Below, one piece after another: positions 9,605 through 16,811 of a stretch of 64,000 nucleotides of DNA. Position 1 is the stretch's first letter. Every line of letters begins with the position of its first letter. Made by a program: the position numbers and the translations under genes. Source of the stretch: an uncultured Chthonomonas sp. (GTDB taxonomy: Bacteria > Armatimonadota > Chthonomonadetes > Chthonomonadales > CAJBBX01); assembly GCA_903885605.1 (NCBI GenBank), contig CAISJD010000011.1:1-64000 (forward strand), read 5' to 3'. Under the pieces are notes generated by a model. The model saw nothing but the letters and a program-made list of their open reading frames with translations. It was not told where the DNA came from and did not search any database.

Positions 9605-9622
9605 GGGGGCGGCGACGCCCCC
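9605..9622. terminator. GC hairpin between convergent genes
   Basis: Perfect 7-bp stem GGGGGCG / CGCCCCC closed by a GCGA (GNRA-type) tetraloop, between the DUF1080 gene and the convergent Dabb gene. No T-run, so termination is likely but not certain. Confidence 0.5.
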
Positions 9623-9623
9623 T

Positions 9624-9935
9624 TCAGTCCTCGATCTCGTAGTCGATGGCCAGCGAGTCAGCTCGGATGGCGTTGATGAGCCCATCCACGACGGCGCGAT
9701 GGGCCGGGTGCGGGCTATAGGCGTCCAGGGCCGCCCGGTTGGTGAAGCGGACCATGAGCGCGGTGTCGAAGCCCTGCGACCGGGCGCAGAAGTTGCGGCC
9801 GGCATGGAGCTCCACGATGCCCGGTATGGACTTCAGGCCGCGAAGGCCGTCCAGTACCGCGGCGATCTGTTCGTCGCGGGCATCGCCCTTCCACTTGAAG
9901 AGCACAAGATGCATGATCTGCGGTCCGTTGCTCAT
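9624..9935 (-). CDS. Dabb (stress-responsive A/B barrel) family protein
   Basis: Small dimeric ferredoxin-like barrel protein of 103 residues. It has the family pattern IMHLVLFKWK, then LRGLKSIPGIVELHAGRNF, ALMVRFTNRAALDAYSPHPAHRAVV. The family includes plant stress proteins and olivetolic acid cyclase-like folds; the bacterial role is usually unknown. The start at 9935 follows GGAGG and overlaps the Rrf2 gene stop as ATGA, so it is translated from the regulator's mRNA and may be part of the same stress response. Confidence 0.88.
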   Translation of the reverse strand: MSNGPQIMHLVLFKWKGDARDEQIAAVLDGLRGLKSIPGIVELHAGRNFCARSQGFDTALMVRFTNRAALDAYSPHPAHRAVVDGLINAIRADSLAIDYEIED

Positions 9936-10387
9936 GTCGTCGCTACCTCCCTGGCGCCAAAGGTGCACGGCGTCGCCGACCCACCGCCCGCGGCGGTCCC
10001 GGTGAGCAGTTCGCTCAGGGGCGTGCTGCGGAATGCCTGCTCGGTGCGGGCGGCCGCCTCATCGAGCCGGCGGTGGAGGGGGCAGAGCTCCGGATGGTGC
10101 TCCGGCCGGCCCAGCGGACAGCCCTGCACACGCTCGATGGGGTCCACCGCCTGCACGATATCAAGTACAGAGGTCTGGTCGGGCGGGCGCATCAGCGTGA
10201 AGCCGCCGCGCTTGCCCATTTGCGAGGTAACAACCCCCGCCCTCGCCAGCGTGCTGAGCACCTTGGCCAGGTAGGGAACCGGTACGCCGACGCTCTCCGA
10301 TACGATCTGCACGGTGGTCGGCGCAGGATAGGCTGTCGCCAGCGTCACGGCTGCACGTAGCGCATACTCGGCGGTCTGTGAGATCAA
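9932..10387 (-). CDS. Rrf2 family transcriptional regulator
   Basis: Winged-helix regulator of the Rrf2/IscR/NsrR group. The 151 residues begin with the family signature MISQTAEYALRAAVTLA, followed by VPVPYLAKVLSTLARAGVVTSQMGKRGGFTL. Two cysteines in GCPLG and ELCPLH lie where IscR and NsrR hold an iron-sulfur cluster, and a third (TPCTF) is near the C-terminus, so cluster binding is plausible. It is divergent from a cupin gene and its own promoter overlaps a palindrome, which suggests autoregulation. Confidence 0.92.
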   Translation of the reverse strand: MISQTAEYALRAAVTLATAYPAPTTVQIVSESVGVPVPYLAKVLSTLARAGVVTSQMGKRGGFTLMRPPDQTSVLDIVQAVDPIERVQGCPLGRPEHHPELCPLHRRLDEAAARTEQAFRSTPLSELLTGTAAGGGSATPCTFGAREVATT

Positions 10388-10423
10388 TCTCCGGCCTCCT
10401 GCAACTTTCGGATATCAAGGTCC

Positions 10424-10444
10424 AGTATACCTATCGGTGATACT
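10424..10444. promoter_or_regulatory. Candidate Rrf2-family operator overlapping the regulator's promoter
   Basis: A 21-base element with inverted arms AGTAT ... ATACT lies between the divergent Rrf2 and cupin genes. On the minus strand it contains the -10 box TATACT, with a weak TTGCGG 18 bases upstream (10448-10453). Placement over the -10 box fits a repressor site; binding is inferred. Confidence 0.45.
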
Positions 10445-10471
10445 CAGCCGCAAGAAGGGAGAACCCGTCAC

Positions 10472-10804
10472 ATGGATCGATGTGTCTATCTGCCCAGCCT
10501 GACCGCGCAGGTCGATGTGCCCGACAACGGCATCCTCAGCCGCACCGTCTACGAGGACACACTGCTGAAGGTGGTTCTGTTCGGCTTCGACACGGGCCAG
10601 CTACTCTCGGAGCATACCGCCTCCGTGCCCGCCATCATCCAGATTCTGGAAGGCGAGGCTGAACTGCGCCTCGGCGACGAAGTGGTGCAGGCTGGACCGG
10701 GCGCCTGGGCAAGCATGGAGGCCAACCTGCCCCACGCCGTCATCGCCAAGACACCGCTGAAGATGGCCCTTACCATGCTGCACGGCGCCAAGCCCGGGGC
10801 CTGA
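10472..10804 (+). CDS. Small cupin-domain protein
   Basis: Single-domain cupin of 110 residues. The conserved barrel features are GFDTGQLLSEHTA, the turn IQILEGEAELRLGDE and AGPGAWASMEANLPHAV. It keeps His and Glu residues typical of a metal site. Cupins of this size often bind metal or act in redox and stress metabolism, but the ligand is not evident. Divergent from the Rrf2 gene with a shared regulatory spacer, so it is a likely regulon member. Confidence 0.88.
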   Translation: MDRCVYLPSLTAQVDVPDNGILSRTVYEDTLLKVVLFGFDTGQLLSEHTASVPAIIQILEGEAELRLGDEVVQAGPGAWASMEANLPHAVIAKTPLKMALTMLHGAKPGA

Positions 10805-10824
10805 CGCGCGCAATCGGACGGGTC

Positions 10825-10857
10825 GCGGCCGCCCGGGTCCCGTGACAGGGCGGCCGC
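10825..10857. terminator. Bidirectional terminator hairpin (cupin / sigma factor)
   Basis: Perfect 10-bp stem GCGGCCGCCC / GGGCGGCCGC around a 13-base loop, between two convergent genes. No T-run on either side. Confidence 0.55.
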
Positions 10858-10884
10858 ACCGGACCGGTGTGGGGTGGGGTCCGC

Positions 10885-11490
10885 CTAGGCGGCGATGGGC
10901 CTTACGGTAGCACGACGACGAGCGGCAGGCCGGCCGGTGAGCGCGCTCCGCATGATGACCCGGGCTCGGTGAAGCCTGGAGCGGATGGTGCCCACCGCGC
11001 ATCCGAGCACCTCCGCCGCCTCGTCGTAGGACATCCCCTCAATATCGGTAAGGAGAACGGTCTGCCTGAACACCGAGGGCAGGTTGTTCAGCGCCGATTG
11101 GATGCGCTCGTCCATCACGCCCCGCATGAGGATGCGCGAGGGATCTGCCTCTTCATCGGGGATCTCACTAAAGAGCGAATCGCCGTCATTGCCCTCGTAG
11201 GGAGTATCCAGCGAAAGCGGCGCCTGCTTGGGCCGGGCTCGTAGCCGATCTACGAAGAGGTTGGCCACAATGCGGAAGAGCCAGCGGTCGAACGGCCTGC
11301 CTGGATCGTACCTGTCAAACGCGCGGAACGCCCTGACGAACGCCTCCTGCGTGAGGTCCTCGGCGTCTTCCTTGTTGCCGGAAAGCCTATAGGCGAACGA
11401 GTAGGCCTTGCGGTAGTGCTCCTGCATCAGGCGGTTGAAGAACACCGCGGACGTGCGCTGGACCCCGGTGTCGCAGGCGGTAGTGCTCAT
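10885..11490 (-). CDS. RNA polymerase sigma factor, ECF (sigma-70 family)
   Basis: The 201-residue protein has region 2 (LMQEHYRKAYSFAYRLSGNKEDAEDLTQEAFVRAF with FDRWLFRIVANLFVD) and region 4 (LPSVFRQTVLLTDIEGMSYDEAAEVLGCAVGTIRSRLHRAR). Regions 1 and 3 are missing, as in ECF factors. The track begins it at 11748, but ATG 11490 has AGGAGG six bases upstream and starts just before region 2. No anti-sigma factor gene is next to it. Its own promoter is of the housekeeping type, not an ECF-type autoregulated promoter. Confidence 0.93.
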   Translation of the reverse strand: MSTTACDTGVQRTSAVFFNRLMQEHYRKAYSFAYRLSGNKEDAEDLTQEAFVRAFRAFDRYDPGRPFDRWLFRIVANLFVDRLRARPKQAPLSLDTPYEGNDGDSLFSEIPDEEADPSRILMRGVMDERIQSALNNLPSVFRQTVLLTDIEGMSYDEAAEVLGCAVGTIRSRLHRARVIMRSALTGRPAARRRATVRPIAA

Positions 11491-11579
11491 GGTGCGCCTC
11501 CTTTTCAGGATGTCGGCTCGCCCATCCCAGGGGCGACGCCTAGAGTGGCAGAACCGGCTGGTGCCACCGGCAGTATTGA

Positions 11580-11592
11580 TTAGTTGGACTAA
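11580..11592. promoter_or_regulatory. Perfect inverted repeat at the sigma-factor transcription start
   Basis: TTAGT-TGG-ACTAA is a perfect 5-bp inverted repeat with a 3-base centre, located where transcription from the adjacent promoter should begin. A repressor site or a small mRNA 5' stem are both possible. Confidence 0.35.
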
Positions 11593-11593
11593 G

Positions 11594-11622
11594 AGTATAC
11601 GGGCGCCGCCGGTCGCTGTCAA
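11594..11622 (-). promoter_or_regulatory. Sigma70-type promoter of the ECF sigma factor gene
   Basis: On the minus strand TTGACA (11617-11622), a 17-base spacer and TATACT (11594-11599) form a near-consensus promoter about 100 bases upstream of the ATG. Confidence 0.8.
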
Positions 11623-11693
11623 CAGGTCGTCGAGCTTTCTCGATGGATCAGGCCGCGTTGTTCGCCGGGGAGTGAACCGGCACCTCCGGCGCG

Positions 11694-11723
11694 TTGACGG
11701 CTTGCCCGGCATGGGCGTAGAAT
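11694..11723 (+). promoter_or_regulatory. Promoter of the UroD-like gene
   Basis: TTGACG, an 18-base spacer and TAGAAT end about 43 bases before the ATG at 11767. Confidence 0.6.
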
Positions 11724-11766
11724 ACAGAAGCGGGGCCGAGCCGCGCACCCACCATAGGAGCTCCCA

Positions 11767-12726
11767 ATGCCGTCACTCGACGATCGTTACCGTGCCATGC
11801 TGTTCGAGACCCCGGAGTGCATCCCTGTGAGCGTCGGCATCCTGCCGGCGGCGTGGATGAAGTACCGGGAGGAGCTTGAGGCCATCACGGCCAGGCATCC
11901 GGCGCTCTTCGGGCAGTCGGGCTCACGCGACTTCGACGCGGTTGGCGGGACCTACGTGGCCGGCGATCACGTGGATGCCTGGGGATGTGTCTGGCAGAAC
12001 ATCCGCACCGGGTGCGAATCGATCGTGACGGGCCACCCCGTGGCCCGGCGAGAGGATGTGCGCTCCCTGCACATGCCGACGACTGACATCGGCTTCCCTC
12101 ACGGCTTCATGTACCTGCGCCTGCAGGACCTGCGCGGCTTTGAGGAGCTCATGGTTGACTTCGCCGAGGAGCCCGAGGAGCTGGGCATGCTGGTCGACCT
12201 CGTCCTCCAGTACAACCTGCGCCAGGTAGCCCGCCACCTGCCTGCGATCCAGGCCGAAGGACAGATCATCGGCTTCGGCGACGACCTGGGGATGCAGTTG
12301 TCGCTGCCCATGAGCCCGGCGAAGTGGCGCAAGTACCTCAAGCCCTGTTTTGAAGCCATCTACAGGCCCTACCGCGACGCCGGGCACTACGTGTATATGC
12401 ACACTGACGGCCACATATGGGAGATTATCCCGGATCTCGCCGAGTGCGGCGTCAACGTGGTGAACCCGCAGGTGCGGGCCAACGGCCTCGACAACCTGGC
12501 CCGCGTCTGCAAGGGCAAGGTCTGTGTTTCGCTGGATCTGGACAGGCAGCTCTTTCCCTTCTGCACTCCCGCAGAGATCGACGCGCACGTCCGCGAGTCG
12601 GTCAAGACGCTGGGGAGCAAGCAGGGCGGCCTGTGGCTGGTTGCCGAGATCGGCGACGATGTGCCGCTGGAGAACTGCGAGGCCATCTTCACGGCGCTGG
12701 AGCGCTACCGCGGCTACTTCAGTTGA
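11767..12726 (+). CDS. Uroporphyrinogen decarboxylase-superfamily protein (methyltransferase-like)
   Basis: A 319-residue TIM-barrel protein of the UroD/MtaA/CmuA superfamily. Visible pieces include GFMYLRLQDLRGFEELMVDFAEEPE, GFGDDLGMQLSLPMSPAKWRKYLKP and YVYMHTDGHIWEIIPDLAECGVNVVNP, the last being the family's usual barrel segment. The haem-type enzyme is unlikely because no other haem genes are near, and such proteins are very abundant in glycan-degrading bacteria. Members of this superfamily can move methyl groups on corrinoids, but the substrate here is unknown. A second paralogue lies at 33.2-34.2 kb. Confidence 0.8.
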   Translation: MPSLDDRYRAMLFETPECIPVSVGILPAAWMKYREELEAITARHPALFGQSGSRDFDAVGGTYVAGDHVDAWGCVWQNIRTGCESIVTGHPVARREDVRSLHMPTTDIGFPHGFMYLRLQDLRGFEELMVDFAEEPEELGMLVDLVLQYNLRQVARHLPAIQAEGQIIGFGDDLGMQLSLPMSPAKWRKYLKPCFEAIYRPYRDAGHYVYMHTDGHIWEIIPDLAECGVNVVNPQVRANGLDNLARVCKGKVCVSLDLDRQLFPFCTPAEIDAHVRESVKTLGSKQGGLWLVAEIGDDVPLENCEAIFTALERYRGYFS

Positions 12727-12763
12727 GGGGCGCGGGGCGGTCGGGCTGAGGAGGTAGGGGACC

Positions 12764-14041
12764 ATGTGGGCGCAGCTGAAGACGGCCATGCATCCAGACG
12801 CCGTCCGCTTGATCATCGTGCTCTTCCTGTCGTTCCTCATCGGCCTGGAGCGCGAGGAGCACCAGTCGCAGGAGAAGGGCTACAGTTTCGGCGGCGTCCG
12901 CACGTTCCCGCTGATCGGCATCCTGGGGTTCGGCGTCGCGCTCATTTCGGTGGGGCAGGTGATGCCGATCGCCATCGGCCTGGCGGTGCTCGCCTCGTTC
13001 CTGGTGCCTTCGTACCTGCACAAGATGAAGGGCGATCCGTGCGCCGGCATCACCACGGAGGTCTCAGCCCTGGGCACCTACGTGGTGGGCGTCCTGGTCC
13101 AGCAAGACCAGTATTGGACCGCCACCGCCATGGTGGTGGTGAGCCTCTTCTTGCTGGAGCTGAAGTCGGGGCTGGAGGGATTGGCGCGGCGCGTGTCGGC
13201 GGCAGACATCGTCACGTTCACCAAGTTCCTGCTCGTGGCCGCGGTGATCCTTCCCGTTGTCCCCAACCAGCCTGTGTCGCAGTTCCGCATCAACCCGCTC
13301 ACGGTCTGGTATGTGGTGGTGGCGGTGAGCCTCATCTCCTATGCGGGCTACCTGCTGCAGCGGGCCATAGGCGGACGCGGCGGTTTCGTCGCCGGCGCGC
13401 TGGTGGGCGGCGCATACTCCTCGACGGCGGCAACCGTTGCGATGGCGCGGGCCGCTTCCACGGGCGGGGCCGGCGGGTCCCAACTGGCCGGGGGCGTCCT
13501 CATGGCCTCTGCCATGGCGCTTCCGCGGTGGCTGATCCTCGTGGCGCTCGCGTCGCCGCCGCTGGCCGCCAGGCTGGCGCCATGGATGCTGGGCATCATG
13601 GTTCTCTCCTGCGCGGCGGGCCTCACGCTGGCGGTGCGGTCGCCGGAGCCTGCCGATGCGGGTGACCGCGTCGGCCCGAGGGGCAATCCGCTTGAGCTGC
13701 GCGTCGCCTTCGCGTTCGCGGCGCTGTTCGTGGCGACGCTGGTGATCACCCAGCTGGTGTCGGGCGCGCTGGGCAGCAACGGGGTGCTCGGCCTCGCCGC
13801 CGTCGTAGGGGTCACGGACATCACGCCCTTTGTGGTGGGCATCGCGGGAAGCGCGGCGACGGGGCTGGCCCTGCACACGGCGGCGGCGGCGATCCTCATC
13901 GCAGGGGCCTCCAACGCGGCGGCCAAGGGGTTCTACGCGCTGGGTTTCGCGGGGCGAGCCGCGGGGCGGGCCGCATGCGCCTGGCAACTGGGCATGGCGT
14001 CCCTTCTGCTGGCAGCCGCGTGGCTCGCCTCGGCGTCCTGA
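12764..14041 (+). CDS. MgtC/SapB and DUF4010 domain membrane protein
   Basis: Polytopic protein of 425 residues. The N-terminal third has the MgtC/SapB signature LSFLIGLEREEHQSQ and GVRTFPLIGILGFG; the C-terminal two-thirds is DUF4010 (LISYAGYLLQRAIGGRGGFVAGALVGGAYSSTAATVAMA, and SNAAAKGFYALGFAGR at the end). About 12 hydrophobic segments can be read. MgtC proteins affect magnesium stress and ATP synthase in pathogens, but the function of the DUF4010 form is not established. It follows the UroD-like gene by 37 bases and may share its transcript. Confidence 0.88.
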   Translation: MWAQLKTAMHPDAVRLIIVLFLSFLIGLEREEHQSQEKGYSFGGVRTFPLIGILGFGVALISVGQVMPIAIGLAVLASFLVPSYLHKMKGDPCAGITTEVSALGTYVVGVLVQQDQYWTATAMVVVSLFLLELKSGLEGLARRVSAADIVTFTKFLLVAAVILPVVPNQPVSQFRINPLTVWYVVVAVSLISYAGYLLQRAIGGRGGFVAGALVGGAYSSTAATVAMARAASTGGAGGSQLAGGVLMASAMALPRWLILVALASPPLAARLAPWMLGIMVLSCAAGLTLAVRSPEPADAGDRVGPRGNPLELRVAFAFAALFVATLVITQLVSGALGSNGVLGLAAVVGVTDITPFVVGIAGSAATGLALHTAAAAILIAGASNAAAKGFYALGFAGRAAGRAACAWQLGMASLLLAAAWLASAS

Positions 14042-14073
14042 CCGGGCGTTACGCGCCGCCGGGAAGGCTCAGG

Positions 14074-14079
14074 TATAAT
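14074..14079 (+). promoter_or_regulatory. Probable -10 box (TATAAT) of the rpsF operon
   Basis: Consensus TATAAT preceded by AGG lies 87 bases before the rpsF start. No clear -35 box is seen. Confidence 0.5.
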
Positions 14080-14166
14080 GCCCGAGTCGGGGCGCCAGCC
14101 TGTAGGCGTCCTTCTTCCCGCTCCGGGACAGACCGGGGCCAATGACCGAGGGGAGGTACTACCCTA

Positions 14167-14640
14167 TTGCGTCGCTATGAGGCGATGTACATCATCGTGC
14201 CGGATCGTCCCGATGAGGACGTGCCGGGGATCATCGAGCGCTACAGCAAGGTCGTCACCGACGGTGGCGGTGTTGTATTGAGCGCGGACCCGTGGGAAGG
14301 CGGCCGGCGACGGCTTGCGTACCCCATCGCGGGCCGACACGAAGGCATCTACATCCTGATGCAGTTCGAGTCCGGTCCTGACATCCCGAAGGAGCTGGAG
14401 CGTGTCTTCGGCATCAGCGACGACATCATGCGCAGCATGGTCGTCCGCGCTGAAGAGGTCGGCCCGGTGGAGCCCAAGCTTACCGTGACGCCGGCGCCTG
14501 CGCCAGAGCCCGAGCCCGCCCCTGTCGTCGAGCCCGTCGCTGAGCCCGCCCCCGTTCCTGAGCCGGCCACTGAGCCTGCCGCGGAGCCCGTGGCCGAGCC
14601 TGCCGTCGAACCGGCGCCGGAGCCCACACCCGAGGCATAG
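14167..14640 (+). CDS. rpsF: 30S ribosomal protein S6 with Pro/Glu-rich C-terminal tail
   Basis: Component of the small-subunit platform that pairs with S18. The S6 core (residues 1 to about 95) shows RRYEAMYIIVPDRPDEDV, GGRRRLAYPIAGRHEGIYILMQF and ELERVFGISDDIMRSMVVR. After it comes a tail of about 55 residues built from Pro-Glu, Ala-Glu-Pro and similar repeats (PEPEPAPVVEP). S6 is normally 95-135 residues. The start is TTG with GGGGAGG about 10 bases upstream; the next ATG is inside the first beta strand. First gene of rpsF-ssb-rpsR. Confidence 0.94.
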   Translation: MRRYEAMYIIVPDRPDEDVPGIIERYSKVVTDGGGVVLSADPWEGGRRRLAYPIAGRHEGIYILMQFESGPDIPKELERVFGISDDIMRSMVVRAEEVGPVEPKLTVTPAPAPEPEPAPVVEPVAEPAPVPEPATEPAAEPVAEPAVEPAPEPTPEA

Positions 14641-14727
14641 GGCCCCGAGTGAGGCCATGAGCCATCTTCCGCGCGTCCCCCGTTGCCCTCGAGCGGCACG
14701 GGCGATGCGCGGCAGGAGGACGACACC

Positions 14728-15195
14728 ATGCTGAACCGCATCGTTCTTATCGGTCGTCTCACGCGGGATCCGGAGCAGTCCTACGCCACCAGCGGCGTCG
14801 CCATCGCGAAGTTCACTGTGGCTGTGGACCGTCCGCTTCGCAACGAGAACGGCGAGCGCGATACCGACTTCATCGACTGCGTAGCCTTCAAGCAGCGGGC
14901 CGAGTTCCTGCACAAGTATGTGCATAAGGGGCGGCTCGTGGCGGTCGAAGGTCGGCTGCAGATTCGCCAGTGGCAGGCGCAGGACGGGAGCAAGAGGCGG
15001 TCGGCCGAGGTCCTGGTCGACAGCGTCGATCCGTTGGACCGGCCGCGCGAGACGGGTGATGAGGACGGAGCCGGTGCAGCGGGCGGCTACGGCGGACCCG
15101 CGGGCGGCTTCGGCCAGTCTTCGGCTCCGCGGCAGCCCATGGCGCCTCCGCCCACTTCGATCGGTGATCATCCCGACCCGTTCGGTGACGAGTAG
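14728..15195 (+). CDS. ssb: Single-stranded DNA-binding protein
   Basis: Coats single-stranded DNA in replication and repair. The OB-fold is typical ([61 protein letters not shown]), followed by a Gly/Pro-rich linker and the acidic tip DHPDPFGDE that recruits partner proteins. 155 residues. ATG 14728 follows AGGAGGACGACACC; the track start at 14683 adds an unrelated leader. Confidence 0.96.
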   Translation: MLNRIVLIGRLTRDPEQSYATSGVAIAKFTVAVDRPLRNENGERDTDFIDCVAFKQRAEFLHKYVHKGRLVAVEGRLQIRQWQAQDGSKRRSAEVLVDSVDPLDRPRETGDEDGAGAAGGYGGPAGGFGQSSAPRQPMAPPPTSIGDHPDPFGDE

Positions 15196-15215
15196 AGTCA
15201 CGAAAGGAACCCAAT

Positions 15216-15470
15216 ATGCCACCACCTCCACCCAGAAGGCGCGGCCCCGGCAAATGGAAGCGGCCGCGGCGTAAGGTCTGCCAGTTCTGCGTTGATAAGG
15301 CCAAGGCCATCAACTACAAGAGCGCGGCCCGCCTGCGGAAGTACCTGACCGAGCGCGGCAAGATGGTGCCGCGCCGCACCAGCGGCACCTGCTCCAGCCA
15401 CCAGCGCATGCTCAGCACCGCCATCAAGCGGGCGCGGCACATGGCGCTGATGATTTTCGTGGCGGAGTAG
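15216..15470 (+). CDS. rpsR: 30S ribosomal protein S18
   Basis: Partner of S6 on the 30S platform. The 84 residues include [31 protein letters not shown] and [19 protein letters not shown], the S18 signature. CQFC with a further Cys (GTCSSH) may bind zinc. Third gene of the operon. The usual next gene, rplI (L9), is absent: a hairpin and an unrelated ABC gene follow. Confidence 0.97.
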   Translation: MPPPPPRRRGPGKWKRPRRKVCQFCVDKAKAINYKSAARLRKYLTERGKMVPRRTSGTCSSHQRMLSTAIKRARHMALMIFVAE

Positions 15471-15492
15471 ACCGAAAGCGCTGCAACCCCGG

Positions 15493-15516
15493 CGGGGCGG
15501 AGTCACATCCGCCCCG
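15493..15516 (+). terminator. Hairpin closing the rpsF-ssb-rpsR operon
   Basis: Perfect 9-bp stem CGGGGCGGA / TCCGCCCCG with a 6-base loop, just after the rpsR stop. The sequence after it (TCTGTACATG) is only weakly T-rich. Confidence 0.6.
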
Positions 15517-15544
15517 TCTGTACATGAGGGCTGACCTGCGCCGG

Positions 15545-15573
15545 TTGACTTCGGACGCGTGCCAGACTATAAT
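15545..15573 (+). promoter_or_regulatory. Strong sigma70-type promoter of the MalK-type ATPase gene
   Basis: TTGACT, exactly 17 bases, then TATAAT, ending 44 bases before the ATG at 15618. Confidence 0.85.
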
Positions 15574-15617
15574 CGCAGGCAATAGGGCAGTAGTCCGACC
15601 AGAAGGGGAACCACCGC

Positions 15618-16766
15618 ATGGCGAGCGTCACTCTGCGCGACCTGACCAAAGAGTTCAAAGAGGTCGTTGCCGTGAACAAGCTGAACCTCGAGATCCGCGA
15701 CAAGGAGTTCCTTGTCCTCGTGGGTCCGTCCGGCTGCGGCAAGACCACCGCGCTTCGCATGGTGGCCGGGCTTGAGGAGTCCACCTCCGGCGAAATCTTG
15801 ATCGGCGATCGGGTCGTGAACGACGTGTCGCCCAAGGACCGGGACATCGCCATGGTGTTCCAGAATTACGCGCTTTATCCCCACATGTCGGTCTACGACA
15901 ACATGAGCTTCGGCCTCCGCCTGAAGCGGACGCCCACCGGCAAGCCATGGCCCTTCAACGCGACGCGGACCTTCTCCAAGCAGGAGATTGATCGCCGCGT
16001 GAACGAGGCGGCCAGGCTACTGGGCATGGAGACCCTGCTGCAGCGCAAGCCCAAGCAGCTCTCCGGCGGCCAGCGCCAGCGCGTCGCGCTGGGTCGTGCG
16101 ATCGTGCGGGAGCCCAAGGTCTTCCTGATGGACGAGCCGCTCTCCAACCTGGACGCCAAGCTTCGAGTGCAGACCCGCGCCGAGCTGATCAAGCTTCACC
16201 GGCGGCTGGGGATCACCACGATTTATGTCACGCATGACCAGGTCGAGGCCATGACCATGGGCGACCGCATCGCCGTCATGAACGCCGGCCTCATGCAGCA
16301 GTGCGACACGCCGCTGAACCTCTACAACCATCCCGCCAACGTCTTTGTCGCGGGATTCATCGGCTCACCTGCCATGAACTTCGTGCCTGTCACGGTCAAG
16401 GCCGAAGGCGACACGGTCAAGCTCGATGCGGGCTCGTTCAGCGTGGCGCTCCCCGCGGACAAGGCGGCTGTGGCGAAGGCCAAGGTCGGCTCCGAGTGCA
16501 CGCTCGGCATCCGGCCCGAGGACATCTACGACGCGCAGTTGGCCGGTCTGGTCAAGCCCACGCCCGGCAATACCGTGAAGGTCGGCGTGGACGTTGTGGA
16601 GCCCCTGGGCAACGACGTGGAGATGTACCTGACGGCAGGTCCGCACGCGCTCATCGCCATGATCAACAACAAGACCGCGGCCAAGGCCGGCGACCAGGTC
16701 GATGTCGTCTTCGACATGGACAAGAGCCACCTCTTCGACAAGGCCACCGAGGCCGCCATCTACTAG
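15618..16766 (+). CDS. ABC transporter ATP-binding protein, MalK/UgpC/MsmX type
   Basis: Energising subunit for sugar or glycerol-phosphate import. It has Walker A (GPSGCGKTT), Q-loop (VFQNYALYPHMSV), signature LSGGQRQRVALGRA, Walker B (VFLMDEPLSNLDA) and switch His (IYVTHDQVEAMTMGD), followed by the C-terminal TOBE/MalK regulatory domain. 382 residues, with an unusual insert after FGLRLKR (TPTGKPWPFNATRTFSKQEI). It has its own promoter and no permease beside it, so it may serve several CUT1 importers, like MsmX. Glycerol kinase follows after 45 bases, which favours a UgpC-like role. Confidence 0.94.
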   Translation: MASVTLRDLTKEFKEVVAVNKLNLEIRDKEFLVLVGPSGCGKTTALRMVAGLEESTSGEILIGDRVVNDVSPKDRDIAMVFQNYALYPHMSVYDNMSFGLRLKRTPTGKPWPFNATRTFSKQEIDRRVNEAARLLGMETLLQRKPKQLSGGQRQRVALGRAIVREPKVFLMDEPLSNLDAKLRVQTRAELIKLHRRLGITTIYVTHDQVEAMTMGDRIAVMNAGLMQQCDTPLNLYNHPANVFVAGFIGSPAMNFVPVTVKAEGDTVKLDAGSFSVALPADKAAVAKAKVGSECTLGIRPEDIYDAQLAGLVKPTPGNTVKVGVDVVEPLGNDVEMYLTAGPHALIAMINNKTAAKAGDQVDVVFDMDKSHLFDKATEAAIY

Positions 16767-16811
16767 TCAGGTCATCGGGCAGGCGCCTGACCGGCGGCCT
16801 GCGGTGCAGAT

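Noticed and set aside
11767-12726. Genuine haem-pathway HemE
   Set aside because: Sequence lacks the close HemE N-terminal signature and has no haem genes beside it; called superfamily member only.
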